From Deinococcus aquatilis DSM 23025 (GTDB lineage Bacteria > Deinococcota > Deinococci > Deinococcales > Deinococcaceae): a stretch of 59,239 bases of DNA. Below the pieces are notes generated by a model. The model did no database searches, had not been told where the DNA came from, and saw only the letters and a list, made by a program, of their open reading frames with translations. Each line of letters starts with the position of its first letter. Positions within the stretch are counted from its first letter, which is position 1. A program made the position numbers and the translations under genes. The stretch spans positions 1-59,239 of the forward strand of contig NZ_KB899723.1 in NCBI RefSeq assembly GCF_000378445.1. Direction: 5' to 3'. This document shows, piece by piece, positions 35,578 to 47,000 of the stretch.

Positions 35578-38500
35578 TCAGTCAAAAGTCGTGATGAGAT
35601 TTAGATCAATTACGGGAACGAGGTGCTGCTCGCCGGAGTCGGCTTCAAACTCGGTGGCTTCCAGCAGCTGCACGCCCGCCGAGAGCCAGTTGCGCCTGGG
35701 GAAAATGGACAGCAGCTCCCCGGTGGCGCCTTTGCTGAGCGAGCCAACCTTGCCTGCCCCATTGGAAAACACCAGGCTGGCCCGCTTCTTCCCGCCCCGC
35801 CCCGCTTGCCACTCGACTTCACAGGCTGCCGGCTGGGGATGCTCGGTCAAATCTGACAAGAGCTGCTGAACCCGTTGGGTTCGGGTGCTCGCATGACCGA
35901 GATAGACATCACCAAAATGGTCATAGGTGATGTGAACTCGGCCCTGATCCGGCAAGGGCCGTTCGGCGTGTGAACGCGTGACCCGGTGGAGCTGAGGCAC
36001 CGTGCCGGGTTTCGGCAGAAACTCGCAGCCTGCACCCGGAAGGTCGACGAGGTACAGGAGATCTTGGGTCCGGGTCAGCGCCACGTAGTAACTCCGCAGG
36101 TGGGCTTCCCACAGCGCCGCTTTGTCTTCCCGGGGCGGATAGTAAGGTTTGGTGCCCACCACAAAGACCACTTTGAATTCGAGGCCCTTGGCCGAATGGA
36201 ACGTGGAGAAGGTAACGCCCCGGCGGTGCTCGTCAATCGCCTCCGGCTCCACGAGCAGCTCCTTGAGGTCGTGATGCAGCGAACGGATCAGCACAGGCGT
36301 CTCGAGTAGGCCGGTGACGCGGCGTTCCTCATCCATCTGCTGGCCCGCCCGCAGCAACCGCTGGATGCTGGGCGCGTGCACGCCGATCTTCGCCCGTTCA
36401 AGGGCCTGCACCAGGTCTTGGTGGAGCAGGTACCCACTTCTCAGTCCGCTGGCCCGCCGGTCCAGCTCATTAAGGGCCCCCTGCGTATGCGGGCTGAGAT
36501 ACGGGGGCAAGGCGGTGCCTCCCCGGAGCAGCTCGGCCGGCACGCCCAGCTCCCGCAGGGTCGCCCAAGTCGGTGCGAGCGCGTTCCAGCGCGGCGCCAA
36601 CACGGCAATGTCACTCGGTACCAGGGAAGAATCGCTGGCCAACAGGTGCAAGATCTCGTTGGTAACGAACTGACGGGAACTGCGGTCTGGCAATTGGTGG
36701 TACAAGACGGCCGGCTGCCCCGTTGAGGCGCGCACGGCCCGAACCTGCTCGTGAGGTTCACTCTTTGTCCGGGCAGTCGAGCGCGCGATCAAGCCATTGG
36801 CCACCGCAGTAATCTCAGGGAGCGAGCGGTAGTTATCGCTCAGCACCCGACGCTGAGTGCCGTACTCCGATTCAAATTGCTGGAGAAACTGAGGTTGAGC
36901 CCCGCGAAACTGGTACAAGGTTTGGTCGTCGTCGCCCACGGCCCACAGGTTGTAGCGGGCCTTTTCCTTATCTTCCCCCTGACCGTGTCCCACGAGCAGC
37001 CGAACCAGCTCGTACTGGTCGCGGTCGATGTCTTGGTACTCATCAATGAGCACATAGTCGTAGCGGCCACTGAAACTCTCCAGCAGGGCCCGCTCTTCCC
37101 CGTCGTCTTCTCCTTCGCTGCGCAGCCGCTCGAGGGCGGAGGACAAGGCTTGGGCGAGGGCTTGACCTTTGGTCTGGCCGGTTTGACGGGCCAGGTCTGA
37201 AAGGTTGATGTTCAAAATGCGCAGGGCCAAAGCGTGGAAGGTCAAGATGTCGAGGTCATGGGCCTCCCGGCCCACCAGCCCGTACAACCGCTGGCGCAGC
37301 TCGCGAACGGCGGCGCGGTTGAAGGCCACCACCAAAATCCGTGGGGCCGGGATGCGCTCGATCCTCAACAGATGTGCGGCGCGGTGAACCACCGTCCGGG
37401 TTTTGCCGGAGCCCGGGCCGGCCACGACCAACAGCGCCCGTTCCTTACTGCCCACAATTTGGGCTTGCTCCCGGCTGAGAAGTTGGATTCTGGCCAGGTC
37501 CTCCAAGCGGCAAGGCGGGGCTTCCCCCAACGGAAGGTCAAAATTCTGTTCAAAGAACTCGCCCAGGGGGGTGCGGAAGTACCCCGTGACAAATGTCCTC
37601 ACCTCCGCCTCTGATCGGCAGCCCAGCAGCGCCTCAACCAAGTGGATGCGGGCAAACCGGCCCGCGTTGTCCAGTTGCAGGCTGCCGTAGTCGAGGTTCG
37701 TGAGGGTTCGGGTGTGATGGGACAGGTACTCGACTGTCTGCCCGAGCGCCCGCAAATCACTGCCGCTGCCGAGCGTGATGAGACGCAGCCGATGCAAGAC
37801 GTTGAGGAGGCGCGCAGGCGAGATGAGGTGCCCGAACGCAGCCTGTAACTCACGGTACCCGACAGCGACGTGCAGGTTCCGGCCAGTGCCTTTAGAGGAG
37901 CTGTAAAGCAATTCCACCAGGTGTTGGGTGGCCTCCCGTAGCGCCTCGCCTTCTTGCGCCAGGAGGTCGAAGTCCTTCTTGGCCGGCAAGAAGGTGACCG
38001 CAAACCCAGGCATGCCTTCAGGCTGATAGGTGCGTGCCCAACCCAGCGCCTCCCACAGACGGAGGGCAGCCTGAATGTCGCTGCGCTGAGCCGGACTGTC
38101 GAGCGCGCCTGACTCATTAAGCCCTGTCAGCAGCTGATCTGCGGAAAACCGGTAGATCTGGTCTGTGGCCTGCTCTTGAGATTGCGTCATCTTGAGCAAG
38201 ACATTTTGAGCGGCAAACAACCGTTGGCTGGCGACCCGCAGCCCGCCCACACGGGTGCCTTTGTTGATGAACACCCGAATTGGATAGGTGAAACTCAGCA
38301 GTCCATCAGCCTGAAGTTCGCAGAGCTGCTTGAGCAGCGCTTCGGGATCGCTGTGAACGGCGGCCGCCAGGTCGGCGACGCTGGCCGAGTCGCAGTCTGG
38401 ACGGTTGAGGTGCGTCCAGAGTTCTGCGGCTGCGGGGCTGTGTGTCAAAGCGCTGTGGCCACTTTCCTCAGTGGTGTAAGTGATGTCCAGAGCGGTCGGC

Positions 38501-41500
38501 TGCAGGATATTCATCCGCAGCACACCCTCGGCAGCCAAGCGGTGCAGAGCCAATTCACCTTTGAGGCGAATCTGGGCCGCGTCTCCACTCAGACGGCTCA
38601 TGAGTCCCACTTCAAGGGGGGAGAGCCACAGGTCACGGGCGTCGGGGGGAAGCGTCCGGGCATGCTCTCGCACGGCACCAAAGACCCGCCGGTAATCTTC
38701 ACGCTGGAGCAGTTGACGGGCTTGAAGCCGGAACTGAACTTCAAGATCTCGGGGCGTGCACAGCAGCAGCGCCTGTGCCTCTTCGTCATGACGGGTGGCC
38801 CGGCCCACCTGCTGGACAAAGTCGTCCACGCTTGCTGGCGGATAAGCGTGGATCACCAACCGCACGCCCGGGTTGTTGACCCCCAGCCCGTATGCAGAAG
38901 TGGCCACCAAAAATGACAGGCGCCTGTTGAGAAAATCCGCCTCGCGCTGCCGACGCTGGTCTTCATCGAGCTGGCCGTGGTACACCCCAACCAATTGGTT
39001 GGGGAAGAAGGTGATCAGGCGGTCGGCCAGCTGTTGGGCCTGATCCGGCGTCGTACAGTAAATGATGGCCTGGTGCCGGGCGAGACGCGCTTTGTCAAGC
39101 GCCTCATACATGACCCGGAGCCGGACATTGTCGTCTTCCTCGACGCGCACGGTAATGCGGAGCTGCTCCGGGAGTGAAAACTCACGGCCCGTCACCTGAA
39201 GTGGGCCGATCTCCGCGAACAACGCGGCCAGCCGCCGCTGCTCTTCGAGAGTGATGGTCGCGCTGGTCAACAACACCCGCGCATGCTCCTGCCCGAGCTC
39301 TAGGACGACCTTGACGGCCTGCTGATAACTGGGTCGAAACGACATGCCCCACTGCGTGAGGGTATGCGCCTCATCGAAGACCCACAAGTCTGGTGGGCAT
39401 GGGCGCAGCGCCTGCTGAACGTCATGGCGCACCAGTTGTTCTGGCGTGACGTACAAGACGTTCACTTGGCCTTCTTGATAAGCCTTGAGCAGGCTCAAGC
39501 GCTCTTGGGGCGTCCGCCCTGCGGTTAGCGCCTCTGCCCGCAGCCCATGACGGCCAGCCTCACGTACCTGGTCACCAATCAGGGCCTGAAGTGGCGAAAC
39601 AATGACCGTTTTTCCGTCCAGGTTCGCGAAAACGTCGGCCGCCGTCCAGTAGACCAACGACTTTCCGCCGCCCGTCGGCAGGGTCATCAGGTGGACGCCG
39701 GGAGAGTGCACCAGCTGCATGATGGCTGAGAGCTGCTCTTCGCGAACGTCAAGCTTGAAGCGGGCCTGCACGCGCCGGGCGAGTTGCGTTGCCGAAGCAA
39801 TAGGTGGGCGGGTGATGCGCTGGGCCACCGCTGCAGCGCTGTGATGCAGACCAAACCACGGCTGACGACTGGTCTGGCCTTCTTCATCCAGATGGGTCAG
39901 CCAACTCAGCACTGCCAGCAAGGCAATTCGGCTGAGGTCGCCGTCCTGCTCGACCTTCAGGGCCTCCTCGCAGTTGAGGTAAGTCTCCAAAGTCGCGAGA
40001 TGCGCCTCAAACGCATGGGGAAAGCCGCTGAGCGGCACGTCCCACTGCCCCCGCAACAGGTGCCGTTGCCACTCTGGCGCTTGGGCGGCGGCCGCTGCCA
40101 CGCCTACACCCTGCTCAGAGAGCCAAGCTCCCCAGTCGCTGAGCTGAGCGGGCAACTCGGCCCGGAGCGGCTTCCCGAGGAGGCGCAGCAACTCGTCGGT
40201 GCGCACCATCCCAGAGGACAGGAGCCGGTGGGTACTTGCTGCTTCGCGTCCGGTGGGCAGGGCCCATACCACGCCCCCACACTGGGTGTGGTGCCACAGC
40301 GCCGCCAGCCCTTCCTCGCCCCGGTTGCGCTGAACCCCTGTGACTTGCCCCTGTGCCGTCACGCTTCCCATAAAGCCTTGGAACAGGCGGGCTCCACCTC
40401 CACTCCAGAGGGCCATCAGGGGCGGAGGTGGGATCCGGGGCCGTCCCTGAAGCGCCAGAGCGCTGTGTTCCAGCAAGGCTTCAACGGCAACAGGAGGCCA
40501 AGCAGGATCTTGCTCATCGAGAAAATCTGCATTGAGGAACCGGGTCTCCACCTGACCAGGAGCCGCGGGATGCCAGGTGTGAACCTGCCACCGGCCGGGC
40601 TCGGGGCGTTGAAAGACCCAGACCTGCTGCTCGCCGAGGATGCCAAACGTCCCGGCCTGACCCAAGCCGTAAAGCTCTTCATCCCAAGTGACGCGGGCCA
40701 GGGCCCCCGATGGCGCCGGTTTCAACATCATGCTGGGGGTGATCAAGACACGCTCTACGTGAACCAATGCAGGATCTCCAGAACCACCCGATAAGTGGCC
40801 CCGCAGCAGACCCAGCCATTGCGCTGCAGGGATGCTGGCCTCTGGGACAGCCACCAGAGGGAGCGTGTCTACCTCAGGCTCAGGGATCGGGGCAATCACC
40901 GGCTCGGGAGGCCGCAGTAAGGAGCTTACGGCCTCTACACGCGCCCGCAGCGCCGCTGGTGGCCAGGCATGATCGTGTGGGTCAAGCAGGTCGTCTCCCA
41001 GCACCCGGTGACCGACCTGTCCCGCTTGATCAGGGGTCCATCCCAACACATGCCACACCTCATCTGTGCGCTGAAAGATCCAGAGCCCCTGATCTGCCAT
41101 CAGGGTAAATCGCCCGGCTTGCTGGCAATCCTTAACCTGCGCCTCCCAAACCTGCCGCTGTTTGGGTTCCAGTGGGGGGTCGGCCACCTGCTCACTGTCC
41201 TGGGACAGCGCTGTTTCGACGACTCTCAGACGCTCCAAAACAGCTTGGGCCTTGAGGGGCAGTGGGGAGAGCCGCTCCAGCACCTCAATGCGCGGACGCA
41301 GCAGATCGGTCCAGGCTCCAGGTCGTCTGGGCTTGGCTGAAGCCGCTCCCTCCACCAGCGGAGGCAAGGGCGCCGGTTGGCTGGGCGTCCGCAAGGAAAA
41401 GGCCATGGCCGCCGCCGCATGCGCCAAGGGAAGCTGAACTTCCGTTGGAATCCAGTTCGGTGTGGGTAGAGTGAGGGTGAGCGGCAGGGCGCTGCGCAAG

Positions 41501-43962
41501 ACTTCGTCCGGATGCTCACAGTGCCAGCGCAAGACCCGCCACCCCAGCTCATCCCGCTCAAACAGCAGGAGGTGTTGTCGGCTGACCAAGGTAAAGCGCT
41601 GACCATACTCGCGCATGAACGCGGCCGACCAAGTTCGGAGGGAGGTGTTGATGGACTTGGCGTTCAGGAGCAGACGCGGATCCAGCACAGCCGCCCGCAG
41701 GATGGAGAGGTCTTGGCCCAGTTGAATCCGGGTCTGCTGAGTTTGCGGCCCCCTGTCAGACTCGGCGGCAAGCGCCCGGCCTGCAGCCTCTTCAAGTACA
41801 AGCGGCCAACCAGCTTGATCCTGCTCTCTGGGTTTTGCTACAGGCTGCGACGTCTCTGCTCCTACAGGCATCTGAGTCTGTGGCTCAGTCTCAGACTCGG
41901 CAACAAGCGCTCGGCCTGCTGCTCGTTCAAGGAGAAGTGGCCAACCAGCTTGGTCAGGCTCCCTGGATCCAGTTACAGACGGCGACGCCTCTGCTTCCGC
42001 AGGCATCGGTGGGCCTTGATCGAGGATGGCGATGACTCGGTCTAGGGTCAAGCTGCCCTGTTCAAAAGGGAGTTGCTCGGCCGTGAGTTCAAAGTAACCA
42101 ACGTGCGTCGGGGTGGCCGGGGCCCACTGAAGGATCACCCATTTCTGCCTGGACCGCCGAATCAACCACAAGGTCTGGGGGCCCTGAACAACGTAGCGCC
42201 GACCCTGAAGTTGAGAGGGACGCAACCGGCCTCGCTCCGCAGCACACTGGTTGAGAAAGCCTTCAAAGGGACGGTTTGAAGCGCTGTAGCAGCGTTGCAG
42301 GAGGTGGAGATCCAGAATGGTTCGTCTGCTGAGAGGGCTCCCCCGTGACTGTGTGTGGATGAGGTCAAGGGCTTCTGCCAACTGAGGATGCCAGTTGTCA
42401 AGATCAGCACCCACAGCGACAGGCTGTACTTGAACCTGCTGTAAAGCTGGCGCGGCCCTGCTTGGTTGAGGCTGGGGCATTATCTGTCGATCTGATGCTC
42501 CTTCAGACTGGGCTGCCACCTCGCACGCCGCCTTCAGCAACGAAGCAATGGAGTCCGGTGGCCAAGAGGAGTCCTGAGGGTCACGGAGCAAGCTGGTCAA
42601 CGCGCGCCGTTCCACCCGGGCAGGCTGCCTAGAATCCCACCCCAACACTTGCCAAGTCTTGCCCGCAGGCTGAAAGAACCAGAGGCCGGAGTTCGAATCG
42701 ACAGAGAAGCCGCTCGCCAGTGAGAGGAGCCAGCGGACACGCATTTCCCATTCCGAGGGAGTCGTGTTGAGATTCCATTCCATCAAGGCTTGATTGGGCG
42801 TCAGATGGGCGCCCCGGATCAACTCCAAATCTTTCAGCTGGATCCTGAGCACGTCTAGCTCGGCCCGGTGGGAGGAAGCTAGACGCACCTGTTCTTGAAG
42901 TTTGGTCAGTTCTGCTTTGATCACTGCTGACCACCGGTGCCGCGGCAGAGCGGAGGAGAGCTCCGGCAAACTTCTCCGAACTGGTGGCGGGCGAGGAGCA
43001 GGCGCTGGACGGGTAAGCGGCCTCGCCTGCTCTGGCACAACTGCTCGGGCCGGGGCAGAGGGCGCCTCAGGGGAACACACGCCGGACAGCAGCGCCGTGA
43101 GGTTAATGGACGTCTGGGTGCCGCTTTCCAACTGGAGGTATGTGTCGGCCAAGGTCTGGTGGTTGACCGTATTGGGCTGCCGGACATCCCACCCGAGCAC
43201 CCGCCAGCTGTTGCCCACTTGCCTCAATACCCACAGCGTCTGTGGTCCACGTACGGAGAAGCCTTGGGTCCGGAGCATCCGAAGATGTTTTTCCAGGTCC
43301 TGAGCCTCGACCGGCGCCAGCAGTTGATCGAGCCTGACGTTGGACGAGACATACGATTTGACCAGCAGCTGGAGGCCTTCGACCGTGGATTTGAGCCCTT
43401 CAGGCGGAGCCGAGGTGGCGTGATATTGACGGCGTGCTTCGGCAAGCTCATGGGTAAGAACCGGGAGCCAATCGGTGTCTGGGGAGACGGCCGGTGAGGT
43501 GGAAGGTGAGGCCTTCAGGCTTGGCTCATCTGGCCAGTCCACCTGCCATGCCGCCTGAAGCTCGCGCAGGCGCTCTTGTACTACTGCTGGAGACCAGTCC
43601 AGCGTGCCTGCCTCTTGAAACCTGGAGTTGAGAGCGGTCACCTGCGCTTTTTGATTCACTTGGGCGCAGAGCCAGCCGCCCATCCCCGGCGTGAAGGCGT
43701 ACAAGGTCGTTTCCACAAAAAAATGAAACGTACTGCTGCGGAAACGCTGCACTTCTCGCCGCCAGATTTGAAGCGCAGCCTGGCCTGCGCTGGACGGTGG
43801 GGAAGGCGTCACCTCGTCACCGGGGGTCTCGAGCGCTTTAAGAGCACCCCGGAGACCGTCGACAGTCAACTTGGAGTCGCCCCCTTTGTCGTTCCAGACA
43901 GCATTGACCAGAGCCCCACTGGCTATCCGCCGCAGTTGGCTTACGACCGAGGAGTGTGACAT
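35578..43962 (-). CDS. Giant six-repeat RecQ-UvrD helicase fusion
   Basis: This 2794-residue protein combines two helicases. Residues ~1-1250 contain six diverged repeats, each with a 'LWxxxxxxxxWxVLGW' core (near 245, 432, 605, 805, 965 and 1118) and linkers rich in Pro/Ala/Glu. Next comes a RecQ-type SF2 helicase: 'LPTGGGKSLVYW' (~1425), 'VFDEAHTLTQWG' (~1528), 'LLTSATIT' and 'QQVGRATR'. A winged-helix-rich link follows, then a UvrD-type SF1A helicase: 'VVAGPGSGKTRTVV' (~2180), 'LIDEYQDID' (~2307), 'AVGDDDQTLYQFRGA' and 'YVALTRTQDLLYLV'. Both motors look intact. It is divergent from the exonuclease-DinG-RecQ gene and likely forms one system with it. A TATTTT box 7 nt before the ATG suggests a leaderless start. 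Typical RecQ or UvrD proteins are 600-750 residues. Confidence 0.85.
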   Translation of the reverse strand: MSHSSVVSQLRRIASGALVNAVWNDKGGDSKLTVDGLRGALKALETPGDEVTPSPPSSAGQAALQIWRREVQRFRSSTFHFFVETTLYAFTPGMGGWLCAQVNQKAQVTALNSRFQEAGTLDWSPAVVQERLRELQAAWQVDWPDEPSLKASPSTSPAVSPDTDWLPVLTHELAEARRQYHATSAPPEGLKSTVEGLQLLVKSYVSSNVRLDQLLAPVEAQDLEKHLRMLRTQGFSVRGPQTLWVLRQVGNSWRVLGWDVRQPNTVNHQTLADTYLQLESGTQTSINLTALLSGVCSPEAPSAPARAVVPEQARPLTRPAPAPRPPPVRRSLPELSSALPRHRWSAVIKAELTKLQEQVRLASSHRAELDVLRIQLKDLELIRGAHLTPNQALMEWNLNTTPSEWEMRVRWLLSLASGFSVDSNSGLWFFQPAGKTWQVLGWDSRQPARVERRALTSLLRDPQDSSWPPDSIASLLKAACEVAAQSEGASDRQIMPQPQPSRAAPALQQVQVQPVAVGADLDNWHPQLAEALDLIHTQSRGSPLSRRTILDLHLLQRCYSASNRPFEGFLNQCAAERGRLRPSQLQGRRYVVQGPQTLWLIRRSRQKWVILQWAPATPTHVGYFELTAEQLPFEQGSLTLDRVIAILDQGPPMPAEAEASPSVTGSREPDQAGWPLLLERAAGRALVAESETEPQTQMPVGAETSQPVAKPREQDQAGWPLVLEEAAGRALAAESDRGPQTQQTRIQLGQDLSILRAAVLDPRLLLNAKSINTSLRTWSAAFMREYGQRFTLVSRQHLLLFERDELGWRVLRWHCEHPDEVLRSALPLTLTLPTPNWIPTEVQLPLAHAAAAMAFSLRTPSQPAPLPPLVEGAASAKPRRPGAWTDLLRPRIEVLERLSPLPLKAQAVLERLRVVETALSQDSEQVADPPLEPKQRQVWEAQVKDCQQAGRFTLMADQGLWIFQRTDEVWHVLGWTPDQAGQVGHRVLGDDLLDPHDHAWPPAALRARVEAVSSLLRPPEPVIAPIPEPEVDTLPLVAVPEASIPAAQWLGLLRGHLSGGSGDPALVHVERVLITPSMMLKPAPSGALARVTWDEELYGLGQAGTFGILGEQQVWVFQRPEPGRWQVHTWHPAAPGQVETRFLNADFLDEQDPAWPPVAVEALLEHSALALQGRPRIPPPPLMALWSGGGARLFQGFMGSVTAQGQVTGVQRNRGEEGLAALWHHTQCGGVVWALPTGREAASTHRLLSSGMVRTDELLRLLGKPLRAELPAQLSDWGAWLSEQGVGVAAAAAQAPEWQRHLLRGQWDVPLSGFPHAFEAHLATLETYLNCEEALKVEQDGDLSRIALLAVLSWLTHLDEEGQTSRQPWFGLHHSAAAVAQRITRPPIASATQLARRVQARFKLDVREEQLSAIMQLVHSPGVHLMTLPTGGGKSLVYWTAADVFANLDGKTVIVSPLQALIGDQVREAGRHGLRAEALTAGRTPQERLSLLKAYQEGQVNVLYVTPEQLVRHDVQQALRPCPPDLWVFDEAHTLTQWGMSFRPSYQQAVKVVLELGQEHARVLLTSATITLEEQRRLAALFAEIGPLQVTGREFSLPEQLRITVRVEEDDNVRLRVMYEALDKARLARHQAIIYCTTPDQAQQLADRLITFFPNQLVGVYHGQLDEDQRRQREADFLNRRLSFLVATSAYGLGVNNPGVRLVIHAYPPASVDDFVQQVGRATRHDEEAQALLLCTPRDLEVQFRLQARQLLQREDYRRVFGAVREHARTLPPDARDLWLSPLEVGLMSRLSGDAAQIRLKGELALHRLAAEGVLRMNILQPTALDITYTTEESGHSALTHSPAAAELWTHLNRPDCDSASVADLAAAVHSDPEALLKQLCELQADGLLSFTYPIRVFINKGTRVGGLRVASQRLFAAQNVLLKMTQSQEQATDQIYRFSADQLLTGLNESGALDSPAQRSDIQAALRLWEALGWARTYQPEGMPGFAVTFLPAKKDFDLLAQEGEALREATQHLVELLYSSSKGTGRNLHVAVGYRELQAAFGHLISPARLLNVLHRLRLITLGSGSDLRALGQTVEYLSHHTRTLTNLDYGSLQLDNAGRFARIHLVEALLGCRSEAEVRTFVTGYFRTPLGEFFEQNFDLPLGEAPPCRLEDLARIQLLSREQAQIVGSKERALLVVAGPGSGKTRTVVHRAAHLLRIERIPAPRILVVAFNRAAVRELRQRLYGLVGREAHDLDILTFHALALRILNINLSDLARQTGQTKGQALAQALSSALERLRSEGEDDGEERALLESFSGRYDYVLIDEYQDIDRDQYELVRLLVGHGQGEDKEKARYNLWAVGDDDQTLYQFRGAQPQFLQQFESEYGTQRRVLSDNYRSLPEITAVANGLIARSTARTKSEPHEQVRAVRASTGQPAVLYHQLPDRSSRQFVTNEILHLLASDSSLVPSDIAVLAPRWNALAPTWATLRELGVPAELLRGGTALPPYLSPHTQGALNELDRRASGLRSGYLLHQDLVQALERAKIGVHAPSIQRLLRAGQQMDEERRVTGLLETPVLIRSLHHDLKELLVEPEAIDEHRRGVTFSTFHSAKGLEFKVVFVVGTKPYYPPREDKAALWEAHLRSYYVALTRTQDLLYLVDLPGAGCEFLPKPGTVPQLHRVTRSHAERPLPDQGRVHITYDHFGDVYLGHASTRTQRVQQLLSDLTEHPQPAACEVEWQAGRGGKKRASLVFSNGAGKVGSLSKGATGELLSIFPRRNWLSAGVQLLEATEFEADSGEQHLVPVIDLNLITTFD

Positions 43963-43982
43963 GCGCCTAAAAATATTTTCAC

Positions 43983-44001
43983 GTAGTATTTACCATACTA
44001 C
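43983..44001. promoter_or_regulatory. Shared palindromic operator of helicase genes
   Basis: GTAGTAT-TTACC-ATACTAC is a perfect 7 bp inverted repeat in the 62 bp spacer between the two divergent giant genes. It covers the likely promoter area of both, so one dimeric regulator could control them together. No regulator gene adjoins; the nearest candidates are the XRE and PadR genes elsewhere in the window. Confidence 0.55.
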
Positions 44002-44024
44002 AAGGTGGATTGAAGAGGAGCCAG

Positions 44025-47000
44025 ATGAACAACAACGATTTGTTGGCCGCTGCACGCGATCTATGCGATGACAGCCCAGCTGGCTTCACCCTTCACGAAT
44101 ACCGCACTTTTGTGCGTGAGAGGCTTGGCCAGCAGATCTCGAAACGCCAGGCCAGAGAAGTGCTTTGCGACCCTGCTCTGCACTTGAACGAAGAAGACGA
44201 GATGTTCCTTGCCCGAGATGTAAAGCAAGGGACGACCGCGGCCAGCGACCGGGGCAGCTTCGTCATCTTTGACCTCGAAACTATAGGCAGCGAACGTCAA
44301 GACGCTCAAATTATTCAGTTGGCTGCCCTCCGGATCGAGGCGTGGCAGGTCACCAATACCTTTAACGCGTGTGTCAGTGGACGAACCATCGACGAACTCA
44401 CTGAATCCATTACCGGCCTCACCCAAGCTCAGCTGGACTCTGGACAGCCGATCGAAACAGTGGTGGAGGCGTTCCTCACGTTTACACAGAACCTTCCATT
44501 GGCTGGGCACAACGTCGTCACCTTTGATGTCCCCATCCTTCAACGGGAAGCTCAGGCACTGGGATTCCAGGTGCAGTCCAGCGCCCTAGACACCTTGGCC
44601 TTAACAGAAATCTTGTTGCCCCACCGCGACTCGTACCGTCTCGAAGACCTGATCGTGGCCCTTGAAGGGCAGGTTCATGAGCGGGCGCACCAGGCAGACG
44701 CTGATGTCGATGCCAATTACCGCCTGCTCCTTCATCTCCAACAGGCTTGGCACGGCCTGAGCGATGTGAATGCCGCCCTGCTCCATGCCACCGGGTTTCC
44801 AGAACTGGCGCTGTTGCCTGAGCGGTCTTTGGCACCGTTGACTGAAGACAGTTTGGCCCGCAGCGCTCAGCCTGTGCGCTGCGCTGCCGGACAAGCACGC
44901 CACCGGGCACTGCCATCGCGGGAGGTGTTCCGCGACGGCGGCCTGCTCTCCCAGGCCTTTACACGCTATGAGGCGCGTCCCACCCAAGTGCAGATGGCCG
45001 ATTGCGTTGAGGAGATTCTCCGCGCTGGTGGGGCAGCCATGATTGAAGCGCCCACGGGAACCGGGAAGACCAAGGCCTACCTGGTGCCGGCGGCTGCAGT
45101 GGCCACCTCAGGGGCAGTCGACGCCCCCCTGATCATCGTGAGCACCCACACCAAGGCGCTGCAGGGGCAGGCACTTCAAGAAGTACGCGAGCTCAATGAA
45201 CTGGGCATCCCCTTCAAGGCCACCGTCTTCAAGGGCATCAGCAGCTACCTGTGCCCTTTGAAACTTGAAGAACTGCGGCAAGACCTGGAGCTTGGAGATC
45301 AGGAGCGCCGGTTCTTGGCGTACTTGCTGCGGTGGGTTCAAACTGGACGGGGAGACCTCGAAGAGGTGCACGGGTGGTGGATGACGTTCCGGTCGACCCG
45401 CGAACTGATTCATCAGGTGCGGACGGATCAGAGTCTGTGCAGCAACGACTGCCCGTTTCACGCCGTGTGCGCTTTCCAAGACCGCAACCGGGGGTGGGAG
45501 GACTCCCACGTGATCATCACCAATCATGCGGCAACCTTCACGGCCCTCCCCGCCCGCATAGATAGTGGTCGGCCGCGCCCCACGGCGATTGTGTTTGACG
45601 AAGCGCACAACTTGGAAGACGCCGCCCGCAGCGCCTACACCGTTGAGCTCGAGAGCACCGAACTCTCTGCCACGCTCGCCGAGCTGGCCCGGGCACACGG
45701 AGGGTATCTGGCCTGGTTGGAACGCGCCTATCCTCAGTTGCATGAGCCGGTCAAAAGGCTCCGGGGGCTGATTGATCGGCTGCGGACAAAGTTGTCCGTA
45801 TTGGAACAGGTCATGCTGAAATGGGCCGTCGAAGCAGACCGCAGTGGCCGCGAGGCCCACGGCTGGAACTTTGAAGTGAACGCCTACGCCCAGAATCTGC
45901 CGTCGTGGCCTCTGGTGTACGCCCATGTTCAGGGCGTGCACCAGGGCTTACGACTAATCAGTGCTGAGCTGAGGCCCCTGATTGCGTTCTCCATGGCCCG
46001 GGGCAGGGGCATCGCCCGCCGCATCGATGATTCAGAGACGCCAACTGGGGGACTACTCCAGAGACTGGACCTGCTCCTGCAGCCGGTGGACCCTGATGGA
46101 GAGGGGACATCGGCCTTGATTCTGACGGTGTCCGAAGGGCAGTGGACTCTGGCCCAGGTGCCGCTCGAGCTGCGTCCAGTTCTGGGTGACTTCTTCCGGG
46201 AGCAGCATGCGGTGATCTGGACCTCAGCCACCTTGCGGCTGAAAAAATCGTTTGACCACCTCAGGCGCGTCTTGGCCGTCGATGACCTGCCGCAGTTGAG
46301 AGAACTGGCCCTCGAGCCGGTGTTGCCTTATCACCAGGCCAAGATTTTGCTGCCCTGGCACCTGCCCCCACCTTCACGGGCTTTTGAGAATGCCTTTGTA
46401 ACGGCCTACGCCATCGAGCTCAGCAACGCCCTCAAAGTGACCAACGGGCGCAGTCTGGTTCTGTTCGCGTCCCGAGATCGGATGAACCGCACCTACCTGC
46501 ACACCAGCCGCGCCCTGCAGGGCACGCTCCCCGTGTTGGCCCAGGGCCGTGGACCGAGGGAGAATTTGATCCGGACGTTCAAGGAAGATGTCTCCACCAG
46601 TTTGTTCGGGCTGCGCAGCATGATGGAAGGAGTCGATGTTCCGGGCGAGAGCTTGATGGCCGTTCACCTCGAGAAAATTCCGTTTCCTGTGGTGGGAGCG
46701 ACCGAACGCGCCCTGCAGCGGTATTACACCTCAACAGGTCGAAATTGGTGGGAAGAGTACTACCTGCCCCGGGGCATCATCCCGTTTGTACAGTCGTTCG
46801 GCCGCTTGATCCGGAGTCAGGGAGACCGTGGAGCCTTCGTTGTTTGGGACCGCCGAATCAGTGGGGCGTTTTACTGGGACGACTTTGTCGACAGTCTGCC
46901 CGTGACGGCAGAACAGCTTGAGCAGATGCTCGTCACGCCCATCCACCGGCAAGACTTTTATGCTCAGCTCGCCCAAGCTTGTGGGCTGGAGCTGAACGCC

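Noticed and set aside
39784..40794. 336-codon plus-strand open frame inside the giant helicase gene
   Set aside because: Lies opposite coding sequence with clear helicase-gene conservation; composition is that of a high-GC shadow.
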